Of a DNA stretch of 64,000 nt, positions 8,645 to 18,600 are shown in pieces. How positions within the stretch are numbered: position 1 is the first letter of the stretch; each line of letters starts with the position of its first letter. A program made the position numbers and the translations under genes. Location of the stretch: assembly GCA_019425015.1 (NCBI GenBank), contig JAHYYJ010000003.1, positions 62,001 through 126,000 of the forward strand. Direction: 5' to 3'. The stretch is from Collinsella sp. GTDB lineage: Bacteria; Actinomycetota; Coriobacteriia; Coriobacteriales; Coriobacteriaceae. Below the pieces are notes generated by a model that was not told where the DNA came from, made no database searches, and saw only the letters and a list, made by a program, of their open reading frames with translations.

Positions 8645-8777
8645 ACCATCACTCCCCCATGCTAAAACGCTGCAATTGTTTAACGTTATAGCTCAATTGA
8701 GGAGTAGCGGCGGCGGGTTTTCGGTCAACTGGGGAGTTTTGGGCGTACGGGGTAAGGGCACGCCCGCATTGGAGCAG

Positions 8778-8803
8778 AGGGGCGGCAAGAAAAATGCGCC
8801 CCT
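8778..8803. terminator. Stem-loop downstream of the HTH gene
   Basis: AGGGGCG and CGCCCCT pair around an A-rich 12-nt loop, shortly after the stop of the HTH gene at 8825. It lies between that gene and the hydrogenase operon. The U-tract is weak. Confidence 0.4.
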
Positions 8804-8824
8804 GTGGGTGCACCATCCCGTTTG

Positions 8825-9229
8825 CTATTCCGCCTTTTTAACGCGCGGCTTGCGACCGCGCGGCTTATCGACCAGTGCGGACTCACCGCTCTCGCGGTAC
8901 TGACGGCACCAAGCCTTGACCGAAGACTCGCTAGGAATCTTGTGCTTGATCATGGCCTCGCGAACCGTTAAGCCGTTTTCCAAGCGGTCCTTGACCACGG
9001 CGAGCTTAACTTCGTACGAATAGGTGTGATGATGCGAACCGGCGTTGAGAACGGCGTCGGCACCGCCCACGGCATATGCGCGGGCCCACTGACGAGCCGT
9101 GGCCTGGGGAATGCCGAGCTCCGCGGCGAGGGCGCGATGACCGACCCCCTCTTGGAGGACCTCGACGGCGCGCTGCCTAACCTCGGGCGCATGCGTGCGA
9201 GTCCTTGTTGCTTCCGACATACCTGCCAC
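8825..9229 (-). CDS. Solo double helix-turn-helix protein, transposase-OrfA-like
   Basis: A 134-residue DNA-binding protein with two HTH units. The first is near residues 15-50 (VRQRAVEVLQEG...LAAELGIPQATARQWARAY) and the second near 75-115 (AREAMIKHKIPSESSVKAWCRQYRE-like), ending in a basic tail KPRGRKPRVKK. This is the layout of IS3/IS630-type OrfA or HTH_28 proteins. No catalytic DDE partner and no terminal inverted repeats flank it, so it is either an IS remnant or a domesticated regulator. The frame uses a GTG at 9229 with AAGG seven bases upstream; an ATG at 9220 is the alternative. It sits alone between two operons. Confidence 0.75.
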   Translation of the reverse strand: MAGMSEATRTRTHAPEVRQRAVEVLQEGVGHRALAAELGIPQATARQWARAYAVGGADAVLNAGSHHHTYSYEVKLAVVKDRLENGLTVREAMIKHKIPSESSVKAWCRQYRESGESALVDKPRGRKPRVKKAE

Positions 9230-9510
9230 TTCTTAGCCTTAACCGTTAATCTGCTTTCTTACGTGCATGTTAGATAGTAGCATTTTGCTGTTTGCGCGTA
9301 ACAGTTAATTGAAAATCGCACGGCGGCATCTGGGCATTTGCCATTAATTTGCAACAGTTCTTTAGGTTTTATTTACGCAGCTAGTTAGCTCGCGGCTCAT
9401 TGACGGTGTTTTACCAACCAGATTGGTATCTTTTTGTTTGGCTGGTATGGTTTGTGTAATTATTAACCCCTCTTCAGCCCGCACCTACATGTCAACTTTC
9501 CACTTACTTT
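9230..9510. other. AT-rich intergenic region without a gene
   Basis: This stretch is clearly more AT-rich than its surroundings and holds no credible ORF. It must include the promoter of the HTH gene on the minus strand; TACTAT with a TTACGC 16 nt upstream is a weak candidate. Nothing else was recognised. Confidence 0.4.
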
Positions 9511-9591
9511 CCAGCTTTCCACCTAGCTTTCCAGCTTTCCACTTAACTTACCACCTAAGGTGGAAAGCTGGAAAGCTAGGTGGGAAGCTGG
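9511..9591. repeat. 32-bp-arm inverted repeat built from CTTTCCA units
   Basis: The arm at 9511-9542 pairs with 9560-9591 at 31 of 32 positions around a 17-nt loop. Each arm is internally repetitive (CCAGCTTTCCACC, AGCTTTCCAGCTTTCCAC). It lies just beyond the terminator of the giant surface gene. Confidence 0.75.
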
Positions 9592-9610
9592 GGCAGCAGC
9601 AGGCCAGGAG

Positions 9611-9651
9611 AACAAGAAAAGGGGCGGCAACCGGGTGGTTGCCGCCCCCTT
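9611..9651 (-). terminator. Intrinsic terminator of the surface-protein operon
   Basis: GGGGCGGCAACC and its complement form a perfect 12-bp stem with a 4-nt loop, followed on the minus strand by TTTTCTTGTT. It begins 24 nt after the stop of the 3556-residue gene. Confidence 0.85.
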
Positions 9652-9674
9652 TGCGAAGCCAGTTGGCTTCGGAA

Positions 9675-12600
9675 CTAGTGGTCGATGCCGTTGAGGTTCA
9701 CCCTCGTGAGCGTATAGGTCACATAGTCGGGCGATTGAGGCGTTGCGCTCGCCACGTCACCCTTAACCAGGCTCGCTGTCATCACCAAGCGATAGTTCGC
9801 GTAGAACTGCTCACGCTGTTCAACCTGCGTGTTGACCTTAACGGTAAAGGGCAGGCTAAACGTCGTATTACCGTTCTTCGTTTTGAACTTGCCGTTCTCC
9901 TTCGAGTCAGTGAAGGTGATCGTGCTACCGGAGGGAGCGACCGCGGCAAGCTTACTCTCCGTCACTGTTACGTAGTTTGAGATATCATCCGTTACGCTCT
10001 CATACGTGCCGTCGGTTCCGCGGCGCTGAAGCGAGAGCGTGTACACAACAGAGTCTGCGTTCGCAATTGCCTCGGCGGCGTTGCTGAGTCCACCCAGTTC
10101 ATACGTGGCACCCAGACCAATCGTGCCATTCGCGATCGGACGCAGGTCGTCCACGTTAATGCCAAGCTGCGACTTATCTGGCGCAGAAAGCGTAATGGTC
10201 GTATCACCCGTGTCCATGCGATAGTACCCGACGTTACCGCGCTTCGTCTGCGTCAGGCTCGAGGTATTAAGGCCTTCCTTACGCGTCGAAAGCTTGGCGG
10301 TATAGGACATCTTGGTACAGGCGTCCTCGCCAGACTGCTTGGACAGGGAGATAACCTTGTTGCAGCCGTCCGGCGTAAGGCGAATCTCTTCCACTACCGT
10401 ACGCACGGTAAAGGATCCGCCCGCTGCACGCTTGCGGATTCCGGCAAGGTCATGGTCGAGCGTGAGCCTCAGTGAGTCATCACCCGTATCCGTCACAATC
10501 TGTGTAAACGCAGGCGTCGAAGCGTCATACGGCTCCCAATCGCTGCCACTCCACCTGTAGTTCTGATTGCCGATGGCAACATAGAACTTCGCAATTGCCG
10601 AAGTTCCGCTCGGGAAACTGCTTACTCCCATTAGGTTGTTGTTGGCGCCATAGCGACACAGCGATGTATCGAGCTGATAGAACAGATGGTCGCTCTCTGT
10701 ATAGTATTGGCTCGGGCTAAACGTAACCGTATCCATGACATCGAGAGAAAGAACGTAGGCGGCACCGTCCTCCGACTTCGAAACCGGAATGCACGCCCCA
10801 TCTTTTTTGTCGACTACATTCTGCTCATAATTGGACAAGATGCTGTATGTCGATGCCGTACTGTTTTGAATATCGTCGCTGCCATCGGTGCGTAAAACAT
10901 GATGCAGATTCCAAGATATGCGGCCACCCGAAGAATTCGAGTCAATAGACGAAGCCGTAAAACCGTTGATACTAGCTTGCGTCACGCCGTCGCCCGACTT
11001 GGGCACGTTGACAACTAGGTAGACGCTCTCCGATGCACGCTTCTCTCTGCCGGTATCCTTCTCCTTGGGTACCTTTAGCGTATAGCGACTGTTGCTGGGA
11101 ACGTCAGCACCCGCAACCTTAAACAGCGTCCACTTGCCATCGAGTTTCGCTTTAGCGGTCGCCTCTGCCTCGTTATCACACACGGTCCATGTGCCGGCGC
11201 CATCCTGCGTGGCCGACACACCCAAGATCTCGCTCAGCCATCGCTCCTGATATGGATTGCCCGCAGAATCCTTAAAGCCGTCGTTTCCGCTCAGGGAAAC
11301 GCTCGTTGCTCCGCCTTCGCCCACCGTATAGTGATACTCTCTGCCACCGGCCTTGCCATCAACGTTCGCATCGATGAGCGTAAGCTGGGTGCCCTGGGGC
11401 AACCTTCCGTCGGCACCATTGAAGAGGATACTCTTGCCGAGCCCCTTCATCGAGCCGCCAGCAGCCATATAGCTGTCCCAGCCAAAGTCGACTTCCTTCC
11501 CATTGGCAGAATTGTATGTCCAGGTAAGCAGACCCGTCATCGGCTCGCCAAAGCTCGTAAGCACGTGTGCATCTTTTCCAAGGTTAGCGTAGTCTTTTTC
11601 TTTAAATTGAGTGCCGTAATCATACGTTGCAGTGAAATCGATCTCGAGCTTGCGCTTAACGATGATCGGCACCTGAACGTTGTAGCTCTGACCCGCCTCG
11701 GTAAAGGTAACGGTCAGGAGCGTAAAGCGACCTTTGCCGTTGTCCCAATCGGAGCTTGGGCTAAACGACATATTGTTCTTGCCATTGTTCACTACGCGAA
11801 GCGTGGGATTGTTCGACGCGTCACCGTCTTTAACGAACACACCGTCCTTGAGTTGGAAAACCTCTGCTTTGGCCGTCACGTGCGGATTGGTGCCATTCTC
11901 GTTATTCAATCTGCAGGCATCGGAGAAGCCGCCGTTCGTGACGATGTTTAGATAGCTCTTGACCGTCGTGTTGTCGTTGCCAGAGATCACCAAAACGGGG
12001 AAATCCGCTGTGGCTTGGTTGCTGCTTGTATCATTATTCGAATTGAACTTACTGGCCACGGATGAGGCATCGTAGCTCGACTTATTTTGATAGGCGCCGT
12101 TGTCATTAATGCCGCCGATATTCGTGTAGGTGTAGCGATCGGCAACACCGGTGCCTGCCTCGCTCTGGACGGTCGCCGCGGTGTCGATGGTGGCGCCGTC
12201 GCCAAACAGGTAGCGATCGGTGGTGTCGTTGTCGGAGGCACGCGCCGCCAGCGTGCTTACGGGGCTCGTGGTCACATACGGGCTCGCTGCCGTGGTGGCG
12301 GTATTGTCCGCGCCGTAGAGCGTGATCCCCTTGTCAGGTGCTTCCAGTGTGTCGTTATAGTCACCAAACGCGATATACGACTTCATGTTTACGGCGGCCG
12401 CATTGGTCGTGTAAACCATCGGCGGCAGATCACGCGTGGTCTTGCCGTTGCCGAGCTTTACGTTCACGCCCGCTGCGGAGAGGCTATAGCCGTTTGTGTC
12501 AACCTCGCCTAAGAGCACGCCCTGCTTAGAGCCCAATTTGTAGGTATTGCTGTCCATGAGCACGTTTACCAGATGGAACTGGCCGCGTCCGTCGCCCGCA

Positions 12601-15600
12601 ATGCCGCCGTTGGAGGTTCCGCCAAACGTTGTGTTAGATACCTTTGTGTTGGTGACGTTGATGACGTCGGCACCGCTGTTAATCGCGCCAAGTAGACCGC
12701 CGCTCCACCTGCCCTTGATCGTGGCGCTCTCAATCGCGATATTGTTGCAGGCTATGTTCACATTGCTGAAGTAGTAGCCGATAAGTCCGCCCGAGCATTG
12801 GTCGGTGCCGGCAATGGTGATATTCTCGACGCTACAGTCCTCAAACCAGTACGTGTTGGGGCTGCCACTGCTCGTGACCTCGCCAATCAAGCCGCCCGCA
12901 TTACGGATGCTATTGTTCGTTCCGGTGGCATCGCCGATGATGGCGCTCTTGGCATCGCCTCCGGCATCAATGCGCACGTTGCTTATAGAAATAACGCCTC
13001 TATAGGCGCTTCCGACCACACCGCCGGCGCCCATGTACTTATCGGTGTTCGACCCGGTGGCGAGTACATTTACCCCAGAGATGACTGCCGTGCTCGATGC
13101 GACGGCTTCCGTGATGCCAATTTTGGTGTTCACCGATACGTTACTGGAGGTATAACCGAACACGCCGCCCACGTAGGGTGTTGTACCCGTGGCGGTTATG
13201 GTCGAGTTTTTGCCAATAGTCTTCTCGTATACCCCTGTGGCCGCGGTTGTCCACACGCCGCACGGCGAGGCGATCGCACCCACATAGCCGCCAACGTACT
13301 TCTCGCCCGTGACGCTAAGGCCAGTGTATGAGCAGTCACAGAGATTCGCGGGCGCCTGCGTGCCGGAGCCGAAATTGACCATATAGGTCACGTCGTTATC
13401 CGTCCTTCGGCTGGTACGGCCCGAGCTGCCAAGAAGCCCTCCTACGCTCTTTGCGCCCAACACGGTGCAGTTCTTCATCTGTACGTTGCGGTAGACGCCA
13501 CGCGTGTTGCCGTCGTAGTTGGCCGTTGCGCCCGCCAAAAGGCCGGTGCCGATGAGGTCGTTCGATGCCGGTCCCGAGGCAATGCTACCGTTGGCGTCTT
13601 TGTACGTGAGCGATACGTTGCAGTTACTAAAGGTGAGGTCTTTGACCTGAGCGCCGTCATTCGCGGTGACGCTCTGCCCCACATTGGTTGAGGTGAACAT
13701 CACGGTGCTGAATAGGCCGCCCACGCCCGAGACCTTATAGTCGTCATCGGCATATTCGACGACGCCGTAAGTGGCATCTTTGGTGCCCACCGTGATGGTG
13801 GCCCCGTTGCCGTCGATCGTTGCCACGTGCGGCGTGATGCGGTCGCGATCGGTGGACGCCTCGTTCGAGCTGCAAGCATTGGAATAGTAACGGCCGCTGA
13901 GACCCACGTATCCCGTGCCGTAGCCAGTCATATCATAGGTGGCATTTTCCTTGAACTCCAGGCTCATGCCGATCGATTTCGACGCGCACACGTAGCCCGT
14001 TTGGTAGTCGGCAGCGTAGGACGCCACCAGGTAGGGCGAATTTACATCGTCATCATGGTTGAGCGGGCCGTGCCACCCCTGTTTGCCCGGGGCCTTCTGG
14101 TCATCGTTTTTGGCGGTTTCGAAATCGCCGGAAGCGCTCGCAGGCTTGCCCACGCAGTCGTAGCTGGCATTTCGCACCTTACCATATTCCTTGTTGCCAA
14201 ACAGGTAGCCGTTTATCGCCGGGTCCTGCTTATCGCTGCCCCAGTACGCCTTGGAGCCGCGGAACACGCCATAATTAGCGTAGTCAGTATGTGCCGCTCC
14301 AGCACCCGCACCCGAGCTAATGATGGCCGAGAGCACCAAAAGGCCCTGGGCGTTTTCCACCGTGGTCACGGGTGCCTCGGCATCAGTGCCGATATACTTG
14401 TTGTCGGTGCCCGTGGTAGTGACGCAGGCAGCTCCCTTGTTTGTGAGCTCGTTGATCTTGTAGTTAGCGTTACCGTTTTCGACTTTGCAGCCCTCGCTAA
14501 AGGCATAGCCATCAATCACACGACCAACGTAGGGATTGTCGTACTGCCGGAAGTTGCCCGTTCCAAGACCCTGAGACTTGTCGCTGGTTCCAGCGCGCCA
14601 AGACGTCCCTGACATATTGCGGAAGATCACACCGCCGCCCGCAATGGCACCAACGTAACCGCCGATGGGAACAAGATGTGGCTTAGTTCCGCCACCAGCA
14701 ACCGTAAAGCCGGTTGTGGAGTTATCGGGCGTTGTCCCATTCACGGCCACACCGTCGATAATGCTATCGCCGCCAAGGATGCAGCCGATAACGCCACCGA
14801 AGAACGACGTCGGAACACCGTCGGCATCCTTGGCAGAATAAGTAATAGTCGCCGACGCGTTCACATAGCGAATATTCAGATCGCGCACCACGCTGCCGTA
14901 ACTATAGGGAATAAGGCCGCGAAGCGAACCCTCGTTATTCTCTATCTTGATGGTTGCCTTTTTATCACCTTTAGGGTTGCCAACGATGACGCCACGGAAC
15001 GGGTTGGCTTTGTTGCCAAAACCGCCAAACGATGCGCCGTCGAGGGTGATCGTATTACCCCCGGTAGGTTCAATACTGTAGTACGCGCTTTGGATATAGC
15101 GGTGCATCATCTCGTCGGAAAGTGTGGCCGAAGGATCAGTGGTGTCGCCGGTCTTCTTTTCCCACTTCTTCCCAGTGTCTTTCGCCTGCTTATAGACGTA
15201 CGTAACCTCATTGTCGGTTTTATTGTCGCTGCGGCGAGTACAGAGCGTACTCTGGTTGACGGCAATGGTGACCTCCCAACCGTCGAGCGCAGTTTGGTTG
15301 TTGATGTAGTTGGCGATGGCGTTCATCTCAGTCGCGTCCTTAACGGCATACGGATCGCCATATGTGCCGCATCCCTCTACCAGCTTTGGAATGCGCTGGT
15401 TGACTTTAATTTCATGATATTGGACGCCGCTCTCGGTGGCCTTTCCCTTATAAACATAAGGAAGATAGCCACCAAACCAAGGCCTGACGTCACCGTCCTT
15501 CTTACCATCAACCGTCACATAGCCGCTCACGGCACCATACGTCGCTTCGTCGTAATACCAAAGCTGCTTGCCCGGGTACTCCGTACTCCCATCAATCTCA

Positions 15601-18600
15601 GATCCGTATGTCACCTTGCCTGCATCGGCATCGGCATCGGCCTTAGTAAAGGTGTAGTCCGCAGAGCCCGTGCTCGTGCTTCCGTAGCCAAAACTCTCCA
15701 GCAGGCTCGCATGGGTGAAGATCGTTTTATTCTTTTGGCTGGGCAAGCTGATTTGCTCAAACTTTGCCGTCACCTGATCGGCCTCACTGCCTACACCAAG
15801 CTTTCCGAACAGCGACGTAGCCGCCTTGGTGTCACTCGTGTACCCAGTAGTCTTGATATTCTTCGCGTTCAGGCTCACGTACTTCTGCATCTCGTTGATG
15901 AGCAGAGGCATATAGGCGTTAGCATCCGTGGCGCTGTTGGCGCCGTCGACAATCAGATTGTTGAGCGTAAGACCATCAATTGAGATCTTTCTAATCTTGG
16001 TGCCATTGCCGTCGCTGGACCCATACACGTAGCGGCACACGAGCGCGCCCGAAGAGCTTCCGCTTGCTCCATCAGTGTCTTCAGAGCTCTTTCCGTCATT
16101 AATAACGGGCCCAACAGTACCACGCAAAGTGACGTTTTTTACTGTGAGATCGCCGTTTGCCACCGTTCGAAAAAGACCGCAGTGCATGTTCTCGTGCTGG
16201 GTAGCATCGGAATTTAGCTTGTTGCCATTCTGCTCGGCCTTGATCTTGGAGTAACAGAAGGTAATGGTCGCATTCTCAACCGTCACCTCTCCGCTCGGCT
16301 GAGTTGGATAATAGCTGTAGCCGGCCAAATCGATTGTACCCGTTATGGTTATGGAATCATCGAGCCCTGTCGTGCCATTGGGAACGATTGTCGAACGAAT
16401 ACCTTCGGGAGCATAACGGTAAGCAGACCATAAGAGCAGCTTTTCCGCTGTATCGATTTGACTGCCACTAAAGCCGCCTTCACAATTCTTAGAGGCTATG
16501 TCGAGGTTGTAGAAGTAGCGGGTATTGCCGTTCGTATTCTGGCTTCGACCGAAAGACGAGCGATTATGGTAGCTGTTGTCTTTTGTGGAATCGCCGTCCA
16601 TGTCCAGCTTGTTTTTCTGTGTGTGTAGCGAAACGACCGTGTTCCAGTCGGCGTCCATGAGCTTGCTGCCGTTGTTTGGTTTTACACCGCTGCCAACCCA
16701 TTCATCGAAGGACGTTACGCCCGACGCAACGATGGCCCCCTCGCCGGTGGGCACCCTATAGGCGGTATCCCAATAAGCCCTGTCCTCCAAGTACAGGCCT
16801 AGGTAGCTCTCGACGCCATATGTCGTCTTATCATCCACCTTGCAGCCGCGGCAAACTAGAACGCCGAGCGTCTGAGCGGCGCCCGCATTAATGGTTGTGC
16901 CCGAGAGATCGATGGCATAGTTGTTGATAATCCAGTGGCCGCTCGCGGCGTATACAAGACCACCGAGTTCCTTGGAATCATCCGCAGTCGCGGTTATAGA
17001 AGCGTTGGTCGTTTTCAGAGCATAAGAGTTTTCATTCTTGTTAATGCTCTCATCTCCGATAGTTACGACCGCGTTGCCCCAGCTATAACCCAAGAAACCA
17101 CCCGTGCCATTGAGCTTATCGCCGTTCCTGCCGACTTTCATTTCGAATGAATTGAACGAAAGGCCCGAAATGTTCACGTACTTATCAGCTGAGTTGGCTA
17201 TTGTCCCTGCATTGTAGGTACTCTGTGCGATGCAGCCGATAAGACCACCGACTTGGGCAATCTTGCCGCCGGCGCAATCGCCAGTTTCGATTGATCCGGC
17301 GACTTCGAGGCCCGCAACATTGAATGACGAGCCATAATCGCCCGCATAACCAATGGCGCCGCCAATGCGACTATTGCCGTTAAGCGTTTTAGTTGCAGCG
17401 ATGGTCGCTTGAGCCTTGCTGTTATCCTTAAACGCAACCGTAGAAGCCGCCAGCACGCTGCCCGCAATACCGCCAATGTTCACGTCATTGGCAAACGTAT
17501 CATCGCACGCGATATTCGTTTTGCACGTTACGCCAGACAATGACAGGTTGCCGACGATGGCACACGCAAGCGACCCGGCATCGATAGCCGAACCGTTATC
17601 GAACTTCATGGAGCCAGCGATTGTGACGTTGGAGATGGTTGCACCGTTGACGGCCGCGAACAAGCCCAAGCGGCCGTGGCGGTAGATTTTGCCGTTGCCG
17701 TTGCTCGTGTTATTGCCGTCGAGCACGTCTTCACCACGCTTGCCGTACGCCTCGCCGACGGCAAGATTGATTGTGCCGCCACCGTTCAACGTTCCCGAGA
17801 AAACTTGCGAGCCGTCTGCACGATCCTGCGTGAAACCCGTCAGGCCCGTGCCCTTGAGATCAATAGTGCCGTTCACCGTAATGGTCGAGGACTGCAAGCC
17901 GTTAAGGTTGTTTTCGGTAACGCCGTCAACCATCGAGTAGTAGCCGTTGGTTTGCCAGGTAATCGCAAGCTTGGCGAAATCCTCAGCTGTGGTTAGGGCG
18001 TAGGCACCGTTAGCTGCCGTCAGCGAATCCGGCAAGGTCAACTTATGAGTGTCCACATCAAGCTTAATGAAGTCGCCGCCCAGACGAACAACTTCACCGT
18101 AGGTCGCGATGTCGTCCGTCTTTGAGGCTGAGTTGCTACGCTTGAAGGTCCAGACCGCAGCGCCCTTGTCTCCCAGATCACCATTAGAGCCATTGCCGGC
18201 AGCGAAGATCAGCGCGTTGTGGTTCTCGTATACGAGCTGACCCGTCGTGGCGTTCTCGGCAAAACTTGCGCCCGACAGATCCGTGATGCCGCTGAATTTG
18301 ATTACAGCATTCCACGCGGATCCCGCAATTCCCGCGGCACGGTTGCTTTGCGCCTTACCGATAGGATTGTCGCTTGTAAGTTTGAAATCTCGCACGTCAA
18401 GGACATTGCGCGTATCGACAACGCCCACGGCGCCACCGAACTTTCCGGTACCCGTTCGCGCCGAAGCATCTCCCTTGCACGCAACCGTCACGCCGTTGAA
18501 GACAACGGCAACGGGCTGCGAGTTAGGATTTGCGCTATCGCCAACATAGCCAACAACGCCGCCTGCGTCGGACAACTTGCTCGCAAGGTCAAACTCAATT

